This document shows positions 1 through 8,320 of a DNA stretch of 64,000 nucleotides, one piece after another. The DNA is from JBDTSW01 sp963782605 (GTDB lineage: Bacteria > Actinomycetota > Thermoleophilia > Solirubrobacterales > 70-9), in contig CAWAKK010000003.1 of the NCBI GenBank assembly GCA_963782605.1, positions 1 to 64,000 on the forward strand. The letters run 5' to 3'. The notes under the pieces are model-generated. The model searched no databases. It saw only the letters and a program-made list of their open reading frames with translations, and was not told the origin of the DNA. A program made the position numbers and the translations under genes. Position 1 is the first letter of the stretch. Each line of letters opens with the position of its first letter.

Positions 1-217
1 GAACTCGGACGCAAGGTCTGGCGTCCAGGCCCGGCATCAGACTTCCAAGGAGTGCGCCCGCAAGCACGGCCAAAGGCCTGCGGGCCCACCACAGATGCAG
101 AAAGCTCAGCGGCGGAAGGGCGCTCGCGGCTGCTCGCTCCCGCCGGCTCTCAATTCCGAGCTCGACAGTCGGCAGCCACTCCTCGATCAGCACTCGTGGG
201 CGCTCCGGCTCACTCAT
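1..217 (-). CDS. DUF1156-family (methylase-type) protein, 5' end only
   Basis: The minus strand has an ATG at 215-217 and an open frame to the window edge, giving the first 72 residues. The stretch starting RVLIEEWLP, then ELGIESRRERAAASALPP and FLHLWWARRP, matches the N-terminus of DUF1156 proteins, which are large adenine-specific methylase-like proteins found with DUF499 ATPases in phage-defence loci (established knowledge, from memory). The ATG overlaps the end of the upstream DUF499 gene by 8 bases, so the two were translationally coupled. The rest lies outside the window, so it cannot be judged whether the gene is intact. The last residues fit the family less well, so a frame error after about residue 50 is possible. 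Confidence 0.72.
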   Translation of the reverse strand, partial: MSEPERPRVLIEEWLPTVELGIESRRERAAASALPPLSFLHLWWARRPLAVLAGALLGSLMPGLDARPCVRV

Positions 218-3200
218 CCGAGAGCAGGAGCCGCAGCGCGCGCCGTGACCGTGACGCCTCGCGCCCCGTGCACTTCGCGTACCAGTAGTAGGCCTCCTCG
301 GTGCTCATTACGCCGACGCCCTCCTCGACCTCGGCGATCGCGTGCGCGACGTGAGAGCGGCGCGGTGGCGAGGTACCAGGGCAAGGCGCACCCCGGCGGG
401 CTCCGAGAGCTTGAGCGGCTTTCTCCGGTCGCCGAGAGCTGCGCGGGCTTCAGCTTCGACTCGCGCAGGGCAGCGATGACGCTCGCGATGATTCGCGCCG
501 TTGCCTTGTCGGCCGAGCTTGATCAGCAACGCCGGCTGCCCGTTCGAGGCGCCGACCTCGGCGAGCTCCAGGCCGAACCTCGGCCGTCGGCGGCCGTGAC
601 GTGGAGCTCGAAGGCGAGCGGACGCTGCTTGGCCGGCGCCATCGGGGTCACTCCAGCACCGCCCTCAGCCTGACCTCGCCGGGAGAGAGGTCTGTGACGA
701 CCTTGCGCACTTGCTCGAATTCGCGTGTGGCGGTTCCCCCTACTGTCCGAAGTCGATGTCGAGTCGCAGCGTTCCCTGGAAGTCCGATCGCCTTCTTGCC
801 GAGCGCCAGGAACGCCTCCTCGATCTTCTGGTAGGCGGAGGCCGGACCCGCGAAGGCGATCTCGATCCCAGGCTTCGGAGTCCGTCGAGGTCGAGCTCGA
901 CATTGATCTCGGCCGTGATGTCGTGGCTTCGGGAGTTGGGCAGATCGCCTTGCCGAGCAGGGCGATGTCCCGCGTTCCCTCGCCCGGATCAGCCTTCGCC
1001 TGCGATCGAGAGCAGTTGTCATGCCCTTCGCCGGCGAGTCGGCGACCTTGTCGGCGATTCCCTGGAAGGCGACTCCGGCGGACCCGTGAGCTTCGGCCGC
1101 CTTGATTTGGGCCGGGCGGTCACGGCGCGGAACGATCGAGAGCCGTTGGCCTCGTCGGGGCCAAGACAGTCATCGCGTCGAGGGGGCCCTTGCGGATCTC
1201 CGCGGCGTCGCCGCCTTCACACCGGGCTCCGCGGCTTGCCCGATCGACGACGACCGCCTTGCGCGGTCTGCCCGCCCTCGGCCGCCCGAGCGAGGAGCTC
1301 GGTGACCTGGCCCTTCCGTGGCTCGCGGTTCGTCGTCTCCTCGAGGGCCTGTCGCAGGTCGGCTCCGCCGAGAGAGGAGCGCGTCGATAGCGCCGCCAAC
1401 CACGTCGTCGACGCGCGGATCGCGGCCGGCGATCCCTCGCGCTTCGGCCGCCTCGGGCGTGTAAAGCGATCTGCTCGCTGCGAGATCTCGATCGGCGGCG
1501 GCGGGTCGCTGCGCGGTGTGGGCGCGCCCGGCTTGCGCGTCATAGAGCACCCACTCGCCGTTCTTCACCCCGTCGCGGATCGCATCCCGGAGGAGGGTTG
1601 GATCGAGCAGGATCGGCGCCGCGTGGTCGCGCCAGAACCAGTCCCGACCGTCCTTGGTGGAGATCGAGTCGTCCCCGCTCGGCCAAGCCTTGTCCGGAGG
1701 AAGTTGGTGGCGATCGCGTCGCGCGGACCTTTCCGTCCTCCCGGAGCGCCTCGACCACCTCGCGCGTCTGGCGGGGTTGCCGACGTCGCCCTGCGAGGCC
1801 GGCGACAGCTCAAGGTGACGGAGGTTGCCGTTCGCCTTGTCGGTCTTTGGGTAGTAGAGGTGCTTGTAGCAGCGGGTGATCGCGATCCGGGTCTCGAGCT
1901 TGGCCGAGTTGGCGAGCCCCTGGAGCTTCTTGCGGACGGGCTCGGCGAAGCCGGCCATGCGGGTCGAGTCATTGACGATCTTCTCGACCGCGATCGTACG
2001 ACGCACCCGCTCGCGCATCGCCTCGCGGTTGTCGGCGTCCGCGACCAGGAAGCAGAGGCGCGTTGCGATTTGAGCGGATGCCCTCGGCAGCGCCCGCCTT
2101 CTCCAGCATCTCGACCAGGCGAGTGGGGGGTGGCATCGAGTCGGCCGCTGTCACGGTCAGCTCGTCGTGGTGCATGACCACGAGGCGAAGCTTCGGGTCG
2201 TCGGGCACCTCGCCAACCGTGTTCGGGAAGTGGACGCGCTCGACGCCGGCGTCGCTGGCGAAGATCCGCTCGATCAGGTCCTCCGTCTCGGCGGCGACCG
2301 CGGTGTTCGGGACGTTGCGCGCCTCGGAGTCAACGATCTTTGCCGGCTGTTCCTCGGTGACGAAGCGCCACCGCTCGCCGGTCTCCTCGGCCAGGTACCA
2401 GGCAGACTTCGGTCGAGCTCGGCGAGCGCCTCCCCGAGGACGCTCGGCTCGTCGTCAGGCGCGAGGGTCCCCAGCACCCAGTCGTTTTGCGCGCGGCCCC
2501 GCCTGGAGTGTCATCTCGAGGGAATGCAGGAAGACCGTGCGGGCGGCTGCGGGTCGCGTAAGGCCGCCGACCAGCAAATCGGGTCGAGTCCACGGCGGCC
2601 GCATGGGAGCTGGGCGACGCGAAGTCGGCGACGGCGACCTGATCGAACTCGGCGCGGCCGAGCCCGGTCGTTAGCGCGACCGAATGTCAGCCCGCGAGAT
2701 ATCGATGTCCGCGAGGTTGATCACCTCAGGGGGTGCGGTCTCGCCCAGCGTAGATCGAGGCGACCACCTCGGCGAGCAGCCGCAAGGAGCCGCGGGCTCG
2801 CTGGAAGTTGGGGATCGCGCCGAGTCGCTTGTCGAGGACGCGGATCAGCTCGGGGTGGAACGGATACGTTCGCGTGAGGAGCTCGCCGTAGGTCACCGGC
2901 TGGTCGGCGCCGCCAGAGAGCTGTTCGCCGCGGTCGAGGACGCCATTGGTAGAGAGCCGCGTAGGCCTCGCCCGCAGCCTCTCGCGCGGCGCCTGGTCGA
3001 TCGACTCGAAGAGGCGGCGCTTGAGGATCTCGCCGATCTCCTCGTCCTCGGCGGGCTTGACGATCGAGCCAACGCGGGGGTGACGTCTGCGTCTCCCCCG
3101 ATCGCTCGCGCGGATCGCGCCCTGCGTCTCGTCCATCACCTGCTCGAGGTCCTGGTCTCCTTACCGAACGCGTTCTGCGCGGTGGCAAGAGTGATCACGA

Positions 3201-3919
3201 CGGCGAGGTTGGGATCGCCGGCCGCCAGCTCAAAAGGCTCTTGAGGAAGGCAGGGACGGCCTCGGCCATTCGACGCACGTCGGATTTCCGGACGAGACAA
3301 GGACGCGCAGGTACGGCGGCGAGCTCGTCGATGACAATGATCGTGGGACGGCCACCGAAGCGCCGTGCGCCAGGTCGCGGTGCCGGGGGCGGTGCGCTGC
3401 TCGTCGTTCTCAGCGCAGAACCGAGTACGCCTCGGGGCCCAGCTGGGCGGCGATTTCTCCCCAGATCGTGTGCGTGGTTGATGCCGTTGGTCTCGACTCC
3501 GGTGACGGGGTCGAGCGCATCGCCGACCACCGCGGCGATCTGGCAGTCGTCCGGGAGCAGCGAAGGGTCGACGAACTCGGCCACGTTCGACGGCCGCGCG
3601 CCCTTGGCGAGGTGATAGACGGCGATCAGTCCGTGCGCCTGGCCGCCGCCGAAGCTGGTCTCGAGCGGACGACGCCGTGCTCGGCGCCCTCGACCTTGGC
3701 GCCGCTCAGTCGTCCGAAGACGTCGGCGAGCAGGTCGCTTGAGGCCCGTGGTCGGGTAGGTGAGCTCGAAGAACGCTCGGGATCGCCGTAGACCGGATAC
3801 GCGCTCCGGGTCTCGGACAATCTGGTCGAGCTGGGCAGCGAAGTGAGCGTCGGTGAGCTGGCCCTCGCGCACATCCTCGCGCGGCACGCAGGTTTCGTTA
3901 TCGGTTGCAGCTCGGCCAT
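210..3919 (-). pseudogene. DUF499 AAA-type ATPase of a phage-defence locus, multiply frameshifted
   Basis: Reading the minus strand from an ATG at 3919, pieces of one protein of about 1,230 residues appear in alternating frames: VREGQLTDAHFAAQLDQIV near 3860-3800, LLADVFGRLSGAKVEG near 3730-3690, a P-loop region near 3650, the Walker B string IIVIDELA near 3335, VGSIVKPAEDEEIGEILKRR near 3060-3000, DNREAMRERVRRTIAVEKIV near 2040-1970 and LRHLELSPASQGDVGN near 1830-1780. This is the DUF499 family, an ATPase that accompanies DUF1156 methylases in defence islands. At least eight frame changes are needed, and the Walker A reads FGGGQAHG where FGGGKTHG is expected, so the catalytic Lys is lost. 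The stop at 210-212 overlaps the DUF1156 start. As it stands it cannot make a functional ATPase; decay, sequence error or both are possible. Confidence 0.75.
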
Positions 3920-4146
3920 CTCTCGTGCTCCGTGGCACGATCGTATCCGGGGCCGTACCGGCGGGCACGCGCCGGCGCCGGTTAACCCGCTGAATGAATT
4001 GGCGGGTACCGGTCGAGCCTGACGCTCGGCTCTCCACGAGATCGAGTGGCGACGGCCGGTCTGCACCGAAACGTCGTGCGGTCGCGCCACACCTGACGCT
4101 CACGAGATTCCGCGGCGTCAGCGACTCTCAGGTAGTGGCGTTGCTG

Positions 4147-4395
4147 TCACTCGCACCGTGTCCACCCCCGATCAGCGGGCAAACCCAATTCGAACGTCCC
4201 GTACGCCCACGCTTGCTCGATCTCCCCATCACGTTCCAGGCGATCCCGATGCACCTCCCATAGCCCCTGAAGGTTCTCCCACGCAGGGGTCCCCGGTTCC
4301 GGCCATTCTCGAAAGCGTGGCCCCTGCGTGAGCACGTTGTGGACGTCGAGCGTCAACACGGCGGCGCTCATCCATCCGGCGACGTCGCGGCACAT
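4147..4395 (-). CDS. hypothetical small protein in phage-type cassette
   Basis: An 82-residue acidic protein whose start immediately follows the stop of the terminase-like gene, so it is the third member of a minus-strand trio (5129 to 4147). It is rich in Trp and charged residues (for example WENLQGLWEVHRDRLERDG) and has no signal peptide or membrane segment. I do not recognise a family. Tight spacing to a phage-like gene suggests it came with the same element. Coding status rests on spacing and ordinary composition only. Confidence 0.45.
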   Translation of the reverse strand: MCRDVAGWMSAAVLTLDVHNVLTQGPRFREWPEPGTPAWENLQGLWEVHRDRLERDGEIEQAWAYGTFELGLPADRGWTRCE

Positions 4396-4704
4396 CTACC
4401 TCCTCGGTGGCCTTAGGTCGGGCCCTGGCTCGCCGTCTAGGTCAAGTTCGCGGAGGAGTCGCGCGAAAGCGATCCGCGAGTCACGCTCGACTGCGACCGC
4501 GGGGTGTGCTTTCGGTCCGTACCGGCCTTCGACGTAAGTCCCGTCACGGTGAAGCCTCTCGCGAGCTTCCTGAAACCGATCCCACGTTTCGGCGGCCGCC
4601 TGCAACAGGCGCTCGTGATGAGGTTCTAGGCGATACTCGGCGATCACGGCCTCGTACCAGCGCCGCGTCGCCGCTCGCAGATGTGATCGAGGACTAGCTG
4701 TCAC
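4396..4704 (-). CDS. phage terminase small subunit-like protein (P27 type)
   Basis: A 102-residue protein. The pattern RRWYEAVIAEYRLEPHHERL, then AAETWDRFQEAR and a C-terminal RDSRIAFARLLRELDLD, resembles P27-family small terminases, which bind phage DNA before the large terminase packages it. No large terminase, portal or capsid gene is visible nearby, so this is an orphan from a prophage or a satellite element. Its ATG overlaps the stop of the upstream zinc-ribbon gene in an ATGA tetranucleotide, and its stop touches the next start, so the three genes form one transcription unit. Family assignment is from remembered pattern and should be confirmed by profile search. Confidence 0.6.
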   Translation of the reverse strand: MTASPRSHLRAATRRWYEAVIAEYRLEPHHERLLQAAAETWDRFQEARERLHRDGTYVEGRYGPKAHPAVAVERDSRIAFARLLRELDLDGEPGPDLRPPRR

Positions 4705-5129
4705 GTCTCCTCACTTACTTCAACCGGGGACGGGCGCGATTCTGGCGGCCTGACGGGGGTGGCCGAAGCGAGACGTCGATGGGGATCTCCCCCACCCCCC
4801 TTGCTGAGCCGCTCGGGGTCGGCGTCGCGCTTCGGCTCAATGCGGCACGCGACAACCGCTCGCTGCGCTTTCTCCCATCTTCTCGACGGCCGGTAGTCAA
4901 GCCGACAAAGCTCGGCACAGTTCACGCAGAGGATCTCCTTCGGCTCGTACCGGTAGACCGCCACATCTCGACGGGACAGTCGAAGGGCGGCGCCGCACCT
5001 GTTGCAGCAACAATCGCGGGTGATCATCGTCAGGTACCAGCGAGCCCTCATAGTCACGCCATGCTTGGCCCGGACGTTTCCGATCGCGGCCTGCCTCCTG
5101 CGCTTCTTTGCTCGACTCTTGTAACTCAT
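4701..5129 (-). CDS. zinc-ribbon hypothetical protein
   Basis: A 142-residue protein with a very basic N-terminus (MSYKSRAKKRRRQAAIG), followed by a Cys-rich core with CCCNRCG and, about 30 residues later, CVNC, enough for one zinc ribbon. The C-terminal third is low-complexity and Pro/Glu-rich. An AAAGGGAG ribosome site lies about 6 bases before the ATG, which fixes the start. It is the first gene of the small phage-like trio beside tRNA-Cys. Basic tail plus zinc ribbon suggests nucleic-acid binding, but no named family is recognised. Confidence 0.55.
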   Translation of the reverse strand: MSYKSRAKKRRRQAAIGNVRAKHGVTMRARWYLTMITRDCCCNRCGAALRLSRRDVAVYRYEPKEILCVNCAELCRLDYRPSRRWEKAQRAVVACRIEPKRDADPERLSKGGGGDPHRRLASATPVRPPESRPSPVEVSEET

Positions 5130-5565
5130 TGTGCTCCCTTTCTGGGCACTTGCTCAGCTGCCCTTACCGGGTCAGCAGTGGCTCGATATAGGAGTCTGCG
5201 CCAGGCGCTGAGAACGTGGACTAGACGCTCTCGCTCTCCGCTCCCCTACACCTAGATCTCGGGTATCGCGCCTTCGCCTCGAGGCTGGCCGACCGAATCC
5301 GGACCAGGTGCGGCGACACCGTTGAACTGCCCGGTTCATCCGCCTGCGGGTCCAACGCACCAAGCGGGGCTTGACGCGCGCGACGCGAGTATCCGGGGGC
5401 CGGCCCGGAGCCATCGCCTACTTGCCCCGGCCTCCCAGTGCGCCAGTTGTGCGCCAGCCAGCACCTGAGTCCAGCGGTTCAGGGCGGTTCGTAGCGGTTC
5501 GGGGGAGACGGCGTTGAGAGCCCGTACGCCGCTTCGCTAAGCCGAGAACCGCCTGGCGAAGCCAG
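5130..5565. other. gene-free stretch between phage-type cassette and tRNA-Cys
   Basis: No convincing coding sequence is seen on either strand. The region holds the paired 11-bp-period repeat at 5439-5460. It most likely represents the non-coding end of an integrated element next to tRNA-Cys, which is inference from position. Confidence 0.4.
5439..5460. repeat. two direct repeats with 11-bp period near tRNA-Cys
   Basis: TGCGCCAGTTG is followed directly by TGCGCCAGCCA, so the 8-base unit TGCGCCAG recurs after exactly 11 bases. The same architecture with another core (GGTCAC) occurs at 27846-27867 and 29695-29716 in the second integrase/tRNA region. One helical turn of spacing suits side-by-side binding of a protein such as an integrase arm domain, but function is inferred. 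Confidence 0.5.
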
Positions 5566-5636
5566 AGGCGCCTGCCGGAATCGAACCGGCGTAAACGGCT
5601 TTGCAGGCCGCTGCGTAACCACTCCGCCAAGGCGCC
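5566..5636 (-). tRNA. tRNA-Cys (GCA)
   Basis: The minus strand folds into a 71-nt cloverleaf. The acceptor stem is GGCGCCT/AGGCGCC with discriminator U, the anticodon arm GCGGC-CTGCAAA-GCCGT has anticodon GCA, and the T arm is GCCGG-TTCGATT-CCGGC. CCA is not encoded. An integrase remnant ends 20 bases upstream of its 5' end, so the tRNA is probably an integration site. An open frame over this gene starting MAEWLRSG is only the tRNA read as protein. Confidence 0.95.
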
Positions 5637-5655
5637 AGATGGGTCTGTTTACCGC

Positions 5656-5985
5656 TTATCTAAGCCGATTCTGAGGTGTGCTCGGTGAGGCGCTCCTCCC
5701 CCTCGCCGGACTCTTCGTGGCTGCTAGTGCCAATTGGTGCCTTTCAGGGGCTGTCGGAAGCGCAGCCCCCAGCGCACGCTCGTACTCGACCAGATACGCG
5801 CCGGAAAGCTTAGCCCTCCGTTTGACCGCCTTGGTGTAGATCTTGAGCGTGAATCGAGGGTCGGTGTGGCCCAGCTGGTCGGCGATGTAGACCGGGTCGT
5901 CGCCCGGCGGCACGCAGGCTTGCATAGGTCCGTCTGAGCGAATGCGGCGTGACCCGGCTGGGTGGGGTCAGAGGGGTTGGCGGCG
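5656..5985 (-). pseudogene. tyrosine integrase, C-terminal remnant
   Basis: Only the last ~110 residues of a phage-type tyrosine recombinase remain. The HxxR box is read as TPHSLRRTYASLRAAG near 5950-5905. After a one-base shift in a G run (about 5904) the frame continues as DDPVYIADQLGHTDPRFTLK and ends with the catalytic-Tyr segment IYTKAVKRR and a short tail. The N-terminal arm and core-binding domains and the first catalytic Arg are missing; the remnant begins right after the cupin gene. With box II His/Arg, the second His and the Tyr preserved, identity is clear, but it cannot be active. It lies beside tRNA-Cys and marks a former integrative element. Confidence 0.8.
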
Positions 5986-5996
5986 CGGCACTCGCA

Positions 5997-6461
5997 TCAG
6001 CCGACCGGATCGCAGCCAGCGGCGGTTTGTGCCGCCATCATCTGCTCCTCGTCGGGCATCGGATAATCGGCCGGCGGGAGGGTGCGGGTGCGGGCCGGGT
6101 CGCTCGTTGCTCTCACCAGATCCTCGAAGCCGCCCGGAGTGAGGGCAAAGAGCATCCGGGAGCCGGCCTCGCCCACCTCGTAGCGGTGCGGAATGTCGCG
6201 CGGGCCGAACACGAAGTCGCCAGCGCTCGCCTCGATTGTCTTGCCGCCGACCTCGAACGTCGCCTCGCCCTCCAGGACCCAGAAGGCCTCGTCCTCACGG
6301 TGATGGACATGCAGCGGAGCCTTGACGCCCGGAGGGTCGGTGACATCCAGAAGGGTCAGATTCCCGCCGGTGTCCGCCGCAGTTGCCTTGATTATTGCCA
6401 GCGCGCCGAGCCACCAGCGCGCCTCTCCTTCGTTGCTTCTCACTGCCAGCGCATCGGACAT
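5997..6461 (-). CDS. cupin domain protein
   Basis: A 154-residue single-domain cupin. The metal-binding cupin motif 1 is visible as HVHHREDEAFWVLEGEATF, with His, His, Glu and a Gly turn, and motif 2 follows around PRDIPHRYEVGEAG. Similar small cupins are dioxygenase- or isomerase-like or sensors of small molecules; the substrate cannot be read. The ATG at 6461 is preceded by GAAAGGAAAG and is preferred over ATGs at 6488 and 6500, which would add nine to thirteen residues. Its 3' end abuts the integrase remnant, so it borders the element. Confidence 0.8.
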   Translation of the reverse strand: MSDALAVRSNEGEARWWLGALAIIKATAADTGGNLTLLDVTDPPGVKAPLHVHHREDEAFWVLEGEATFEVGGKTIEASAGDFVFGPRDIPHRYEVGEAGSRMLFALTPGGFEDLVRATSDPARTRTLPPADYPMPDEEQMMAAQTAAGCDPVG

Positions 6462-6571
6462 CGTCTTTCCTTTCGTCGGGGCATCCATACTAAGTTCCAC
6501 TGACCGGCGCGCGCGGTATTCGCGCTGATATGGGCTAGACGGACGTCCTACTCAGCTATGCCACGGCCATA

Positions 6572-6584
6572 GCGAGATACTGCG
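6572..6584 (+). promoter_or_regulatory. conserved GCGMGATACTGSG motif upstream of SnoaL gene
   Basis: GCGAGATACTGCG ends six bases before the start codon of the SnoaL gene at 6591. Close copies stand at 7517-7529 (plus) and 13971-13983 (minus), upstream of two paralogous methyltransferase genes. GATACT could serve as a -10 box; a clear -35 is not seen here. Function is inferred from recurrence only. Confidence 0.4.
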
Positions 6585-6590
6585 CGGGCG

Positions 6591-6992
6591 ATGTCGCAGG
6601 AGAACGTGGAGATTGTCCGACGCATCGTTGAGGACGGCGTGCGAGGTAGTTGGGAAGAGTCGGCGCCGCACCTCGGGCCGGACACCGAGCTGCATGGCAC
6701 CGTCGGGGGGCTGACCGAAGGCAGCGTCTGGCGTGGGTCCGAACAGGTCAGGAAGTTCTTCGAGGAGGACTCCGACGCTTGGGATGAGCGCCGACTGGAC
6801 GCGGAGGAGTTCATCGACGCGGGTGACTGCGTCGTCGTCCTCTTGCACGAGTTTCGTCGCGGGAAGGGGAGCGGGGTTGAGATTGAGACTGACACTGCCA
6901 TGGTCTACGAGGTGCGTGACCGGCTCGTAGTCCGCATTCAGGGCTACATGAATCGAGCCGAAGCCCTCGAAGCCGCCGGGCTGAGCGAGTAG
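6591..6992 (+). CDS. SnoaL-like / NTF2-fold protein
   Basis: A 133-residue protein of the NTF2-like alpha+beta barrel superfamily, a fold used for small polyketide cyclases, isomerases and many uncharacterised actinobacterial proteins. It starts MSQENVEIVRRIVEDG and shows the usual pattern of an N-terminal helix pair, a central GLTEGSVWRGSEQVRKFF stretch and C-terminal strands ending with MNRAEALEAAGLSE. No signal peptide. It lies three bases before a second gene of the same family, so the two are co-transcribed. Substrate and role are unknown. Confidence 0.8.
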   Translation: MSQENVEIVRRIVEDGVRGSWEESAPHLGPDTELHGTVGGLTEGSVWRGSEQVRKFFEEDSDAWDERRLDAEEFIDAGDCVVVLLHEFRRGKGSGVEIETDTAMVYEVRDRLVVRIQGYMNRAEALEAAGLSE

Positions 6993-6995
6993 GCG

Positions 6996-7397
6996 ATGTC
7001 GCAGGAGAACGTGGAGGTCGTGGAGGCTGAGCTGATCGGGGTCCTCGAGCGCTTCTGCTCGACGTTCGCAGATCGGGATGCCGACGCGGTGATCCGTGTC
7101 TTCGCCCCGGACGCCGACGCTGTGGTGGTGACCTCCGAGAAGCCGTTACTCCGCGGCCCGGCCGAGCTGAGGCGCTTCCTCGACGGCTACGTGGTCGGTC
7201 CGACCACTTATTCATGGGAGTGGTTCCGCCATGACGTCTCGGTAGCCGGGTCGATTGCGTGGATCGTCGCCGAAGGCACCGAGACCGCCGCGACAGAGGG
7301 CGGCTGGCAACAGCACTCATACCGGATGACGATGGTGCTCGAGCGCCGCGGCGACCGCTGGCTGGTGAGGCAGGTTCACGGTTCGTCTCCACATTGA
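6996..7397 (+). CDS. SnoaL-like / DUF4440-type NTF2-fold protein
   Basis: A 133-residue member of the same superfamily as its upstream neighbour, beginning with the same MSQENVE leader but otherwise diverged. It contains FCSTFADRDADAVIRVFAPDAD, a typical DUF4440/SnoaL start, and ends with strands including LERRGDRWLVRQVHGS. The start sits only three bases after the previous stop. The shared first codons, including an internal GGAG, show tandem duplication followed by divergence. Enzymatic activity is not evident. Confidence 0.8.
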   Translation: MSQENVEVVEAELIGVLERFCSTFADRDADAVIRVFAPDADAVVVTSEKPLLRGPAELRRFLDGYVVGPTTYSWEWFRHDVSVAGSIAWIVAEGTETAATEGGWQQHSYRMTMVLERRGDRWLVRQVHGSSPH

Positions 7398-7516
7398 CGT
7401 TGCGGACGTGTCGAAGCGGTCTAAGGGCTGCTCGTCGCCGCCGTGCCGGGAGTAGCTCAGCGGTCACGCGACCCCCAGGAAGACTTCCGTTAGAGGTTGC
7501 CTCTCAGGTCGCGGGG

Positions 7517-7529
7517 GCGCGATACTGGG
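7517..7529 (+). promoter_or_regulatory. second copy of GCGMGATACTGSG motif
   Basis: GCGCGATACTGGG precedes the truncated SnoaL start at 7536 and the methyltransferase gene at 7581. TTGCCT at 7498-7503 is 17 bases before GATACT, so a sigma-70-like promoter is plausible here. Confidence 0.4.
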
Positions 7530-7535
7530 CAAGCG

Positions 7536-7559
7536 ATGTCGCAGGAGAACCCTGCGTGA
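7536..7559 (+). pseudogene. 5' scar of a SnoaL gene (seven codons)
   Basis: ATG TCG CAG GAG AAC, identical to the first codons of the two intact SnoaL genes upstream, is followed by CCT GCG TGA, giving a seven-codon frame. The matching 3' scar lies just after the methyltransferase at 8212-8244. The pair suggests that the methyltransferase gene replaced the inside of a third SnoaL gene. The short frame could now act as a leader peptide. Confidence 0.6.
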
Positions 7560-7580
7560 ACGAACCTTGAGGAGGGCCAC

Positions 7581-8207
7581 ATGGGCGTCCCCTACAAGTT
7601 TTTCTACCGGCTCGGCTTCCATCCCTGGGAGGACCTCGCAGAGCACCCCCCGTTTGCCGACAAGCTCTCGGAGCTGTTCGACCGTGAGGAGGAAGGGCGC
7701 GAGCCGCCCTACGGACGGGCGCTTGACCTCGGCTGCGGCAGCGCAGTCTGGGGTGTTGAGCTGGCAAAGCGCGGTTGGCAGGTGACGGGTATCGACCTGG
7801 TGGAGAAGGCGATCGAGCGCGGACGCGACCGGGTGCGCGAAGCCGGGGTCGAGATGAAGCTTGTTCAGGGCGACGTCACCGATCTGCGGGCGTCGGAGAT
7901 CGGCGCGAACTTTCGCCTGGTGTTGGACACCGGCACCTTCCACGGCCTCCCCGATCCCAAGCGCGAGGCGATGGGTCGGGAGGTAGACGCGGTCGCCGCT
8001 GACGATGGCACTGTGCTGCTCGACTGCTTTGCGGCCGCCCGGAGACCATTCTGGCGCGGCGCCAGTCGACGCGATGTCGAGTCGGCCTTCCCAGCCTGGA
8101 AGGTGACTGACGTTGAGGTTGCCGACACCGATCCGGACCTGATCGCGAGGGTGATGAAGTTCGACGAGCACTTTTACCGGCTTCGTCAGAGTGACGATCG
8201 AGAATAG
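7581..8207 (+). CDS. class I SAM-dependent methyltransferase
   Basis: A 208-residue Rossmann methyltransferase. Motif I is ALDLGCGSAVWGVELAKRGW, the acidic residue after strand 2 is in VTGIDLVEKAIERG, and LVQGDVTDL is the motif II region. GAGGAGGGCCAC lies just before the ATG as ribosome site. It shares opening (FYRLGFHPWE), motif I and the ending FYRLR with the gene at 13287-13895, so the two are paralogues. Substrate unknown; the family resembles small thiopurine/tellurite-type methyltransferases. It lies between two scars of a SnoaL gene. Confidence 0.85.
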   Translation: MGVPYKFFYRLGFHPWEDLAEHPPFADKLSELFDREEEGREPPYGRALDLGCGSAVWGVELAKRGWQVTGIDLVEKAIERGRDRVREAGVEMKLVQGDVTDLRASEIGANFRLVLDTGTFHGLPDPKREAMGREVDAVAADDGTVLLDCFAAARRPFWRGASRRDVESAFPAWKVTDVEVADTDPDLIARVMKFDEHFYRLRQSDDRE

Positions 8208-8211
8208 GGAA

Positions 8212-8244
8212 GAAGCCCTCGAAGCCGCCGGACTGCGGGAGTAG
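8212..8244 (+). pseudogene. 3' scar of a SnoaL gene
   Basis: GAAGCCCTCGAAGCCGCCGG is identical to the coding sequence of the last residues of the SnoaL gene at 6591-6992, and the frame continues to CTGCGGGAGTAG. It reads EALEAAGLRE-stop against EALEAAGLSE-stop in the intact gene. It begins four bases after the methyltransferase stop codon and has no start of its own. Confidence 0.65.
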
Positions 8245-8320
8245 GGCGCTTACTCGTCGTCCTCCTCCGTTGTGGGAGACTCGCGCGGTGAACCTCCGTC
8301 GACCGCGTAGGGTCGCGGAC

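Noticed and set aside
5418..5630. Open frame starting MAEWLRSG on the minus strand
   Set aside because: It is the tRNA-Cys gene read as protein, a known artefact; the cloverleaf explains the sequence.
7449..7530. tRNA-like string GGAGTAGCTCAGCGG
   Set aside because: D-arm resemblance only; no T arm, acceptor stem or anticodon arm follows.
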